From the NCBI RefSeq assembly GCF_000524195.1, contig NW_020170465.1, positions 279,367-343,366 of the forward strand: a DNA stretch of 64,000 bases. Reading direction: 5' to 3'. The stretch comes from Echinococcus granulosus. Taxonomy: Eukaryota > Platyhelminthes > Cestoda > Cyclophyllidea > Taeniidae. The notes beneath the pieces are model-generated. The model ran no database searches. It was not told the DNA's origin and worked only from the letters and a program-made list of their open reading frames with translations. Shown here in pieces: positions 36,186 through 46,709 of this stretch; within the stretch, counting starts at the first letter, position 1, and every line of letters starts with the position of its first letter. The position numbers and the translations under genes were made by a program.

Positions 36186-39100
36186 TCTAATGTGGCATGT
36201 AGCTCAGGAAAATGTTTGAGTTGCGAAGCCTATCCTTTGACAATGACGTCCACGTAAGCTAGACATTTGACTCTTCTCCGGGATGCAAACTCAGTTGTGA
36301 TTCTGATACAGCCCATTGACTTACTGAGGTAATGTTGGGTTGGTATTCTGCGGCCATTTGAAGCATAACAAAAACTACAACTTTTAGTGGAACTTGCGCA
36401 AACTCAAATACTTTCCCTGTCTTTTTAATTACAACCATAACATGTTGGGATGTAGCCACCTAGCTTCACCATGGCTAACTCTGGAGTGAAAGATGTTACT
36501 CTGTTTCTTCCTAAAAAAGGTCTCACTGTGACAAATGACGGTGACTTCCAACGACCTCTGGCTCAGTCTAGTTTAACATTGTGAAGTACAATTGTCGAGG
36601 TCATGAACACAGTACTATTTCAGCGTCCTAGTCTACAACCTCTTCATCTTGATGACAAAAAACAACAACCTATTTAATCGCCAACTTTTTGTAAGGTTCC
36701 TTACACACGTTTAACTTTCACTATTTCTTCTTAAAAAAGGGAAAATAATGCTAAAAAGGGAAGTTTAAATGGATAGCCGGGGCCACTACTTTAGCACTGT
36801 GCTTCCTCCACTGGTGCTGTTGGACCTAACTAAGTGAACTATTCAGTCCCGCCGAATCAATGATAGTCTCCAAAAGCAAGTAGATTTGCCTAGGACTTAC
36901 ATCATCTGGCTTATTTTCAGTGAAAATTTTCCCCATAATGCGACTTAAATATAGGTGTGAGATAGTGACAGCTACACGTTCTTCGACTAAATTACTTCAT
37001 TACAATGTTGGCGATTTTGATGACCATTATAGATCAGTACTCAGATCTTCATCGTTCTTACAACCTCTTTAAAATAAAGTTATTGGTATTACTGCTATTA
37101 GTAAACAAAACTAGCAACTATATGGCGAATCTTTAAGCACATCCTCTACTTCGAAGACTTTAAGATGGACCATTTAAAGGAAGGGTAAACTCACACGTCC
37201 TCTTGGGTGAAATGGGCGAGGTTGACATGTGTCTGACGTTCATTGCCATACCGAGATTTTAGCCTTCAATGAATAAAATAACGAATTGGTGACTCGTTAA
37301 AATGGCTTCTAAACACAATTTTTTACAGCGTAGGAAAGGCGACTTCACTTTTAAGCGCTGAGCTCTGAGCTCATTTTCACCAAAAACCAAATTATCCCGT
37401 CCAAGCAAAGAAAATGGTGTTACTGGGATATTTTGATCAAGGTTACTGGGACAAGGATAGAATTGGAGCTAGTTCAAGTTTCAATTTTATGTGGGAAAGA
37501 AAGAAACATGCGCGAAACATGAATAGTACACATCTACACTTCCATCACTGACCACAGGTAATCTCTCTGCTTTATGTTGCAGAATATGCAAAGAAGAGAG
37601 CACATGGTTAATCCTTTACTCTGCTTTTAGTTCGCTAAGCTTAAACTGTTTGACTGCAAACAAATTAATGCTTTGGAAGAAGTTGAGCTGCCTAGTAAAT
37701 GAAAGGTATCAAAGAAGCAGTTAAGCACTACTTTGGCTGTTAAGAAGTGTACCGTACTTACCCATTCTCTTCGATAGGGTCACCACCATTTTCATATTCT
37801 TTACTGGTATTCCTGCAGTGAAAGCTTTTAAAATTTAATTTGTAAAAAACTATCAAATTTGCATATGAAAAGGTCAAAACATGAAAGGTTACTGCCAGCC
37901 ATGGTCTACTGATCTGGTTAAAGTAAACCGACACTTGATTACCTCAAGGACACGACCTTGAAATAAACATTTGCTACAGTAACTTGTGCTTATGTGGTGG
38001 TGTGCTTGTTTCGAATGCTTTTAATTACATTATCTGCCTTAGGTGGTCCAGCTCCTGCTTTACTCTACACAAAGGTAGAATTCATTCCAAAGTACTTGTT
38101 GCTACGCGCTCTTAATTGTTACGTGCAAATCCACGCAAAGGTGACAGCAACGTGTGAGTGTTTTCAGGTCAATGCAAGCCTTCATTCGGTATTTCTTGAA
38201 AAAAATGTAACAATAGTGTGATGAGCTGTTGGCGAATGCACTTTGACGTTGTGACGTTTAGTGTCAGAAGGCAAAAGTTGCTGATGGCATTTTAGAACCT
38301 GCTTCGGCTTTGATATGCAAGTGCAGGGATGGTTCAAATACGAATGAAAGGCTTACATGAAAGGCACTGGCTTGGCATAATGCATCCATCTGGATGTAGA
38401 AAAAGCAACCGAGTTGAGTTTCAAAGTTTCATGCTGATCTTTTTAAATGTCTTTTTAAACACTATGGTTATATTTGAATATAATAATGCGGCCATTTAAT
38501 TTGGCATCTATGCATGCATATATCCACCCATCTAATCGTCTAATATAGCCCGTAAATGAGTAGTGTGGCTGAGCTGTTGAGCACATCTTATAACAATTCT
38601 GAAATTTGACAATCATCTGGTGTATTTGCACAGTAGTGATTCTGACGCAATACACTTGCACATTTGGTGGTAGGTTGCTATGTCCCATCCATCTAAATTT
38701 ATAAATCGATGTGATTATTTTTGGCGAATTTTTTCTTCAGCTTATACATTGAACCTCTTTTAGGTCTTATCCTGATCCCTTAAAAACCACTTATGTACCT
38801 ATCCATCCATCTAATCATTCATCTCTCTCCATCAAATTATTTATTGTAGTAGGCAGTTGAGTAATTTGACTTAGTCATGAAGCATATTCTGTGACTACAA
38901 CGTCCCCCAAATTCTAAAATTTTGCATTTATTCGACAAGGAAACGCAGTAATGATTTTGATGCAGACAAATGACATGCTTAATTGGTGGTTGTGGTGGTC
39001 TGCTTTATAGGAGTCATCTTAAATAAAAGACTGCATCAATTTTTCAGATATTTTTCAACTGGAGTATTTTTATTGTTGCTGTTTTAAATAGTCCTCTTTA

Positions 39101-39300
39101 GCTACTGCCATGACGCTTGAATTAATGTGGCTCTCTGTCCATCTACATATCTATCAAGATTCCCACACTATTTTTTGAGATAGTATTTAACATTTCAGTG
39201 GCTTTATAGCTAGATAGCATGACGTCATGATACTGTTCCTGACGTCTTACTACTTGATAACAACAAATGGATGTCAACCATGGTCTGACAACTGCAGGAT

Positions 39301-39561
39301 GGGAAGTCCGCTTGCAATTTAGCGTTTGACGGGGTCGAGCTCGGTTTGCTCGAAAGCAACTTCTACTATGATGACGATTGTGGGCCCCGTCAACATGAAC
39401 GTCATTTTACTGAAAATCTTGACATTTGTCCACTCTATCACCCTGATGGTGGGGTTGCAAGTTTACTGCCTTACACACATGCATACCTTACCTTTCCAGC
39501 TGTGAAAATACGACTTGGTTTGCGCACGTGTGTTGGTCGCTTCCGCAAAGAAAAAAATTAA
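39301..39561 (+). CDS. Possible terminal exon, unknown product
   Basis: Follows the acceptor-like CTGACAACTGCAG and stays open for 86 codons to a TAA: DGKSACNLAFDGVELGL, then an acidic stretch with YYDDDCGP, then a hydrophobic/aromatic part and a basic end (RFRKEKN). The start of the segment is GC-richer than its surroundings. No family is recognised and no partner exon was found, so it could be chance. Confidence 0.25.
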   Translation, partial: GKSACNLAFDGVELGLLESNFYYDDDCGPRQHERHFTENLDICPLYHPDGGVASLLPYTHAYLTFPAVKIRLGLRTCVGRFRKEKN

Positions 39562-42183
39562 AAAAGAAAAGAAATTTTGTTATATAAATATCACTTTGAA
39601 TTAGGTGGTGAAGGATTTCAGCTTTTCCTAAAATATTAAACTGATCAACTCGGTTTACATACTGAGGCTACCCAGAAAAATGATTTCACTACTCCCCATC
39701 TATCTAATTTAAAACGGCCTTGATATTTTGAAAGGCTGTAAAAGAAATCAAGGCAGGCTCAAATGACCGTTTATTCTGTCTGATCTTAAAAGTGGAATGA
39801 TTCACCTCATGATGTTCCAAATTTTCATGTGCTTGTGGTTGTTGGCAAGGAGAGGAAAAGATACAGTAGATGATATTATTTAGTCATTTCATTATCTGCC
39901 AATCAGCTAAAAACTTTAATGGTATGCTTGATTTTACAGATATTTGTCCAATCACCTACAAATCTGTCACTTCGTCACCCCGCTTCATCCCGTTTCCTCT
40001 AGCTTCTGCTTCACTTTGTCATTCACAAAAACCACAGGCAGCTTATAGTCCTTATTCTCCTCTTTTCCCCATAACTCTTAATAATCCCCACTGATGAATG
40101 AGTAGTTAGTAACTAATAACCAACTGCAGTAGGGAAAGGACCACAAACCAGGATTTTTTGCGTAACCAGTCGCAAAAATGCCTTCCATTGCCTTAACATT
40201 CCAATGGTTGTAATTCCTGGAAAGAAATAAAACCCCCTCTAGCCTGAGTGATCCATGAAAGGCCTTCGCACAGAAATCCGCTTTTGGATGAATCGTGGAA
40301 AGAGGATCAAACTATACTGCACAGGCGGCAATACCTTCTTTACATGACGCATCGTTTGTGTCTTAACATAATAGTTGATGGACCGCTTATGCACAAGGTC
40401 TCTGGTTTTACTCCTCCCAACAGTTATTTTCTTTTTTGAAGGAAGAGATAAAATAGCCACTAAATTTAAGCAGTAGCGTATGTGGCTCTGGGCAGGTCCT
40501 TGAATGCCCATCCGGAAAAATGCTTTAATGGTTACGGTTAGTGGTGCGATTTTCACCTTCATTCAAAGTACAATGCAGATGTACGTCCCATTTCACTGAC
40601 AGAACTGTGTCATAGTTGCTTAGTCTACGTTGAAAGTTCATTTTAACTAAATTTTTGGTCTCTCTTTGGACAAATTGTCACAACTGAGGTCAATCAGCAA
40701 ATAAACATATTGCGTGAGTTGAGCTTTAAAATCCTTACCCACTCTGAAGTCCTACATAAGGCGAAATAAGTCACGCATATCATTTATTACCTAAAATGAG
40801 GAGGAGGAGTTACTTGTCATTTTGGTGGAAGAGACTACTTCTCCTTTTGTCTTCAATCAAATCATTCATCGATAGGTGGGCTTTAGGGTGGGAGAAGAAC
40901 ACATCCTGCACTCTCTCGTTGTTGTTGGTGCGAATTAACAAGTAAAGAGCTTGAATTTCTTGTAAAAGTATTTTTTTTTAAAAGAGCGTCTTAAAAATGA
41001 GACTGCTGATATGGTCAAGCAAATAAATGAAGGCTATTTTTCATCAGAAATTAAACAGACTGACTAATCAAGAAACAAAGCTTATCGTTGTCATTAAACC
41101 AGTGTAATGTTAAACTGTCTGTCTTATGATTTACAGCCAAGTGCATACAGCACTTCCAATTACATTTTTTACAAATTGTCAACTTTTAAAAAAGGTTAGT
41201 GACTGTAGAGGATATGCTGGTGATACGGTCTTCAGCAAAGGTGAGATATTTCATCCAACTTGAGGACGCTACTTCCTAGTCTTTAGCCCAACCCTACCGC
41301 AGTGCTTAGAGCCACCTATCTGCATTAACATTAGGGAATATATTTAATCCTCCATCCTCAAATTAAAGTGCTTTACTTGATGTATTACCTTCGCAGTAGA
41401 GATCGTTGGGTTTCCCATAAATATTTTCTAGTTTTTCCTAAATCCGAAAATTCTTTGGTCGTAGTGGTCAGCTATATAGTCAAGGCTAACTCGGGGTTGC
41501 AAATTACAACACAAGGGAACACGCGAGAAGTCTTGCCCATGATATACGCATGTTCAACATGACACTGACGATTGTGTCGGTGGAGTGAAAATACCGTGAC
41601 TTTCTGTAGTTTACTGAAGTGACAAACATATTAAATACCTTTTGTGTTAGTATTATTTGCTGTGGCAGGTCAGTGCATTTAACCAATAAAATACTGCTAA
41701 ATATTAAGTGCCTACGTGAATAAAAAGTACTTTTCAGCACTTGGAATATCAGAAAAAATGCTGATTATATCAGTTATGATGATTTCTACCGCAACTAATA
41801 TGGTGTGAAAATCGGTAGAGCCGGCCCTTTTTCCGAATCCAAAAGCGCCAAATATTTTTAAATCGGGGCGATTTGGCGATTGCATCAGTAAAATAAGGTA
41901 AATCTATGGTAAAAATAACATACCTTGGAATCTGCTGATTGTTTTCATTATCTGAGTGGCTAAAATTAATATAAATTTGTCAAGGACGTGTTACAACTTT
42001 TCCTCATAATTTGACAAAGTACTAATGGCGATAAAATCTTAATACCAATTAATCCGCAAAGGCTTGTCTTGTTCTTTGAAGGAGAACGTTTGAATATGTG
42101 CAAAAACCCTGTCCACCACTGACTTTAACAATTCCGGAATGCATGAATTGCTTGTTTAAATCTCCATTTTGATCTCATGGTCA

Positions 42184-42398
42184 TTAGAGACTCCGCGATC
42201 GTGCCTCCACTGGACGGTGCAGCCTTCGAGCCATGCCAGTATCCCTCATCCACAGTTTTCCTACGTCGACAAACAACATTCTACCCCAGTTATGTCTAAT
42301 TTTTGCATACACATAGGCTCCAGAGACTGCATTTGTGCCTCCACACAGACATGTCAACGCTTTATGGGTACTAAACAATCTGTAAATGTGTGGGGAAA
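42184..42398 (-). CDS. Possible exon, unknown product
   Basis: The minus-strand frame preceded by a good acceptor (CCCCACACATTTACAG) reads ...THKALTCLCGGTNAVSG then YVYAKIRHNWGRMLFVDVGK and a basic end before a stop. The opposite strand is also open here (81 codons), so which strand codes, if either, is undecided. No family recognised. Confidence 0.2.
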
Positions 42399-42813
42399 AT
42401 CACGGCAGTTTTGAGTTCCCCTGTTCTTTCGTTTCAATCCACCACCGTACCTCGTTGTCACAAACAAGCCTAAACGACAGCATTAGCGTAATTTGGCCGC
42501 TATCATTACTATTTGTTTGAAGTGTGCAGTAGGTTGAACTTGCACACTTCTTCCTTCCAGCCAAACAAAATATGCCCTTTCGTTTTGTGGAAGTTGCAAG
42601 GAAAATTCGCAAGGTATGTTAAGCTCAAACAGATTAGTTATTTAAAAGCTGAATCATGCATGATTCTCAAGGCATTGCCATTTTTGACAGCGCAATAAAA
42701 GGAATGCTACCTGAATTTAAAGTTAATTTATGCAAGTTAAAATGTCAACATCTTAAGAAGTGTTCTTACATTGACATTGTCTTCTGCCTTTATTTACTTC
42801 CGAATTGTTTATT

Positions 42814-43709
42814 TCAGTCTCCACAGGAAAGTTGGAACAAACTCCATGCCTTAGTTTGAGAGGGAGATATAATTTCCGACCTACCTAAGGTATCATTTAT
42901 AAATATATACTCTGTCAAAACCAAACACAGGTTAGTTAACATTTTGAGATCTTGGAAGTGGTCAAACTGCCACCATTTACTTATGGGAATATCAGAAGTG
43001 ACTTCACAAAATTTATTACAAAAGCCATTTTTTAAGTAAAATAAATGGAACACGTACTTGACTGACGAGTCCTTCTTTTTGCGGCATGAGGTTGTCACAA
43101 ATGCAACCACTGCGAGCAGGCCGACTGAAGCTCCAATGACCAGTAAAGTCCCGTAGGAAAAATCCGTAACTAAGAAAAACAATGATAAGCCGGTTTCCTG
43201 ACTCCATCCACTTGCACATCACTCCCTCCCAAATAGGAAACAGACTTTACAGATAATCAGTGTGATTGCCTGTTTATGGATGCATCGAAAGGAGGAGCAA
43301 ATATATATTATGATACGTGCAAATGCACTCACTGAGTAGAGTCCTTGGGTCCAAACTTGAATCCCCGGATCGAAGTGACATGGTGAATGATGATAAGACA
43401 GAGACATTGACGCAGCGGCACAAGGAGTGGTATTGTGATTTTTGAATGTGGCTTTGCTTACTGAGCTATTGTTATGCCCAACAGAAGTAAGTAAAATGGT
43501 TATTTTATATGTTTCTCCCTGCGTGAGTGGTGTATTCGAGCTAACGCACCCAAAGTCACCCAATGACTTGTGTTGTGATATTTTATGAGGATGTGTGTAG
43601 CGTTGATTACCTCTACAGCACGCCAAACTGCCTTCGTCGTTAGCTTGAACTTAGATGTCAGACACAAATAAATCAATAAGCGGGATTCGAAGAGACACCT
43701 CTTATTCAT
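42814..43709 (-). CDS. Small type I membrane protein (179 aa), unknown family
   Basis: Four exons, 43709-43611, 43566-43333, 43197-43058 and 42880-42814, total 540 nt with all phases matching (0,0,2). It starts MNKRCLFESRLLIYLCLTS, a plausible signal peptide. An ectodomain of roughly 90 residues follows, with three cysteines, the strand-like QGETYKITILLTS and N-glycosylation sequons (NNSS, NTT). Then comes a membrane span (TLLVIGASVGLLAVVAFV), a basic stop-transfer SCRKKK and a cytoplasmic tail ending FQLSCGD. The first intron is only 44 bp; the last two have good donors (GTGAGT, GTACGT). AATAAA on the minus strand lies about 20-25 bp past the stop. I recognise no domain; a remnant of a fibronectin III fold is possible. 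The first ATG could be preceded by a further exon. Confidence 0.6.
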
Positions 43710-44371
43710 TTTTTGCTGTGCACATTCAGGGATTAACGTGATGGGATGTTTTCTGTACAAAACAGTTCCCCATTTTGACATCCCATACGATTTTATCACT
43801 ACCACAAATTAAGTCTCACTTCCTAATATTCTAGTAGTACTTGCAGTTGGCACTGACCTAAGTCTCTCCATGTTTGCTTGATTTTACGTGAGGAGGCATT
43901 TTGCGTACCTCGAGTTTATCCAAAAAGACGCATTTGGGGGACTTTGGACTTCCTGTATGCTGCAGTATTCCAAAGATGTCAATTCCTATCCATACCCAGA
44001 ACTAAATTAATGCGGATCCCTACTTCAAAGTCTTCATCTTTGGGTCTTCTGGTTAGGGCAACAATTAACTTGTTGCTAACTAATAGATGCTGATCAGTCA
44101 TGGTTGCCAAGACCTTTGCTAATAGCTTAACCACCCATAATTTAGTAACATCAATTTGTTTAAGTAGGGCAAACTTTTTAAATGCCTTTTCCGGATGTTT
44201 AACTATGCGAATGCCCTAGCACCCGCGGTTTCAACTGCTGTGTCTCAGCAACAAGGGGACCCGCTCACGCCAGTTTAGTTAATAGCATGCTTTGTCGACA
44301 TAGATGCTATCACGATCAAAACTGAAGTAATAAGGAGATAAGACATAAGGAAAAAGCAAGTAGAGCCAGGT

Positions 44372-44525
44372 CACGACATCTACGTGCGCGGTCGTGCTGC
44401 TAGTGCTGAGTATTGCTCTGGTTTCATTCAAGCCTATTTTGAACGACCCTGACCTCACCGTGACAATAACTACAGGTAGAGTTGGACTCCATATCATAGT
44501 GGTCGCCACAACGATAGACACTGCA
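44372..44525 (+). repeat. Local duplication, copy 1
   Basis: Contains GTGCTGAGTATTG, TATTTTGAACGACCCTGACC, ACCGTGACAATAACTACAGG and TAGAGTTGGACTCC, all with counterparts about 324 bp to the right. A minus-strand frame crosses it but is not shared by copy 2. Confidence 0.75.
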
Positions 44526-44694
44526 TCTCGAGAACAAGGGGATCTGCCTATGGCAGTTCATTTAACAGGCCTAGTTATGAGCTGACGTTTACTTGTGTAA
44601 GCACAGATGATCTCGAGATCCTAACCAAACCATTTAAGGGATTGGGCTTCGGGAAAGCAAGAACTTTAGTGCTGGCATCGTATGTACAACCACA

Positions 44695-44860
44695 GCAAGA
44701 TATCCACTTCCGTGACTGTAGTGCAAGTGCTGAGTGTTGATTTGTTTCCGTCCTTATCTATGCACACTATTTTCAATGGCATTGACCTTACCGTGACTAC
44801 AGCTACAAGTAGAGTTGGACCCCACGTCATAGTGGTCTAAGAGACGAGTCCAACTGCCGA
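44695..44860 (+). repeat. Local duplication, copy 2
   Basis: Counterpart of 44,372-44,525: GTGCTGAGTGTTG, TATTTTCAATGGCATTGACC, ACCGTGACTACAGCTACAAG, TAGAGTTGGACCCC and CATAGTGGTC. Noncoding, with stops in all shared frames. Confidence 0.75.
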
Positions 44861-45589
44861 GAATATTAAAGCATATTCCATTATCTCTAACGTGTTACAT
44901 TTCAAAATGTAATTTCTAGGGTGTTTAAACGATGATGTTGTAGACACCTCTACTATCAACTACCCCCTCTCTCTAAGCAATTCTCTTCACCACCGTCCTT
45001 ACATCCGAGGAAAGCGATCGGAAAAGGCATTAAACACCTGGCACTTATGGGATCAGGCAACTCGTGTTTTGATTGTTGATTCGTGAAAAGTGTATTCAAT
45101 TCACGACAGCAGCATTTGCCTTATTGCGATACAAAATTTCTTCCAATTTTCCACTTCCTGCTCTTTTGTTCACTGGAAGCTTCAGTCATGCAAAGTAAGC
45201 AGAAATTCCACCAACAAATATCCTCACTATTTCCCTATCAAAGCCACAAAAGTTCCCTACAAGGAGGTAGCATCATAACCAGGAACGGATGCAGGGAATC
45301 CTAATAAATCATATGTGTGATTTAATAAAGAGGGTTTTGATGTGTAAGAACTGTAGTCTTAGAGGATTACAAATAGTCTCTTACTTGGATTATGCAGAAT
45401 TATTCTTTTCTTAAGTAATATTCTCGATGGGTTCTAAAAGTTGACCTTAGCTTCTGCTTTATAGGGCCTTAGAAGTACACTTTTCGAATCGAAAAATGTG
45501 AAAACAGCCAAATGATAGCTTTGGAAAAGAAGCAAAAACTATAAGTCGTCAAAGCCACCCACCTTTCATAATCGTGCGAAAACCACGCT

Positions 45590-45735
45590 ACCCAATCCCA
45601 TTATCCACACATTCCACGCGACTTTCATTGGTCAGATGCTTTGCTAGGCGTACGTGTGTGACTCATCCGTGCGCTTTCCCATTGGCCGTCCGCAAGAAAG
45701 CGCGCTGTCTTTGCCGGGGTGCTTCGCACTTCCAT
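45590..45735 (-). promoter_or_regulatory. Putative promoter: CCAAT-box and AP-1 cluster in a CpG-rich patch
   Basis: Within about 130 bp there are CCCAATCCC, ATTGGTC (inverted CCAAT), a perfect AP-1 site TGACTCA at about 45,660, and CCCATTGGCC (inverted CCAAT). The patch is rich in CpG (CGCGA, GCGTACG, GCGCGC) in an otherwise AT-rich region. The two strong CCAAT boxes favour minus-strand transcription, towards the membrane-protein gene 1.9 kb to the left, but no first exon could be identified. Confidence 0.4.
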
Positions 45736-46236
45736 TGAATTCCGTTTTATTCTGCTAGTAGTTGGAAATACTCTCAACGTTTTGAATTCTAGACTACTAA
45801 TAAGCTAGATTTTTAAAGTTCTTAGCGCTATTTGATAAAATTGTCAGGTGCCCACTAATTAGTTTCAATTAGCAACATATAACGGATTTAAATAATGGCT
45901 ATTCAATTCAATCCACAATTTCCATAGGGTCTTACTGTACATATTATAGCCATAAATTGTCCCATATTAAGCAAAATCTAGACTCGTGTACATAAGTTGG
46001 TACAAAATTTAGGCTAACATTCAATCGAACAGGGGTAAACCTCAATTTTCCTTTTGCGGGTTCCAATACTAAGCCTGGTTTATTTTTAAAGGAAAATTAG
46101 AAAGTGAAAAGCCACCTGTGTTTGGCTCAATTTTCTTGGTTCTTTTCAATTTGATGCACTTTTAATTCACGTATAGATAGCTAATGAAATAAATTAATGA
46201 TTGGAGATAAATGAATAGCGCCCCACAGGGCAGTAA

Positions 46237-46574
46237 TTAGCGTCCCACGTTCTTCACAGGTGGAGCACAGAGAGATGGCAGGTGATCTTTTTCACAGCGA
46301 AGGCCTTCGCAGCAATCGCAGTCATAACGACAGGGCAGCCAACTAGGAGTACAGAAGACATTGGCACAGGGCTGATTGACGGGGGGGTTCCTGCTCACGG
46401 TGGCCATCCAATCGTTTTTCGTCGAATTTGCTCTCCACCTGAACGCTTTCGGCTTGCTCTCTTCTGTGGTTTTTACACTCCGTACTCTCTTTAATTGGAT
46501 CGCCAAGTGGAGACGCTGAATCTCGCTTTGGCAAGCCCATGTTGTCATGGTAATGGTGAAAATGAAAAGGACTA
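46237..46574 (-). CDS. Secreted cysteine-rich protein, last exon
   Basis: A strong acceptor (CACCCTATTCTCTTTTCAG) opens a frame at 46574, two bases into a codon. It begins with the hydrophobic core VLFIFTITMTTWAC, a signal-peptide-like segment; its initiator must lie in an upstream exon unless the internal ATG at 46548 is used. A basic middle (KRVRSVKTT, KPKAFRW) follows, then a compact C-terminus with eight cysteines spaced C-x4-C-x6-C-x3-C-x-C-C-x4-C-x8-C, and a stop at 46237. The spacing, with the adjacent CC and CEGLRC, resembles inhibitor-cystine-knot or knottin-like folds, which serve many roles (inhibitors, ligands, antimicrobial peptides). The exact family and function are unknown. 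About 110 residues are visible. Confidence 0.6.
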
Positions 46575-46709
46575 CTGAAAAGAGAATAGGGTGAATTCTT
46601 TTTGTGGAAAGTCCTAACCAAATTAATAATCTTAACTTGAATTTGTGTCGTAATAGTTATGTCACGTTTAAACTTGTTGTTACTACATTTTAAATGTAAT
46701 CGAGACAAT

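Larger units (their letters stand above)
25560..42180. other. Long gene desert
   Basis: No exon could be supported with confidence over about 16 kb. The longest open frame (30974-31297, 107 codons) is AT-driven and has no domain. A frame at 39301-39561 opened by the acceptor AACTGCAG (DGKSACNLAFDGVELGL...) is the best exon-like candidate. Degenerate CCAT/CTAT tracts are scattered through 36.1-39.7 kb. No RNA gene or intact mobile element was seen. Confidence 0.4.

Noticed and set aside
43016..43222. Alternative minus-strand frame over the membrane-span exon
   Set aside because: Would destroy the hydrophobic span and does not join in phase with either neighbouring exon.
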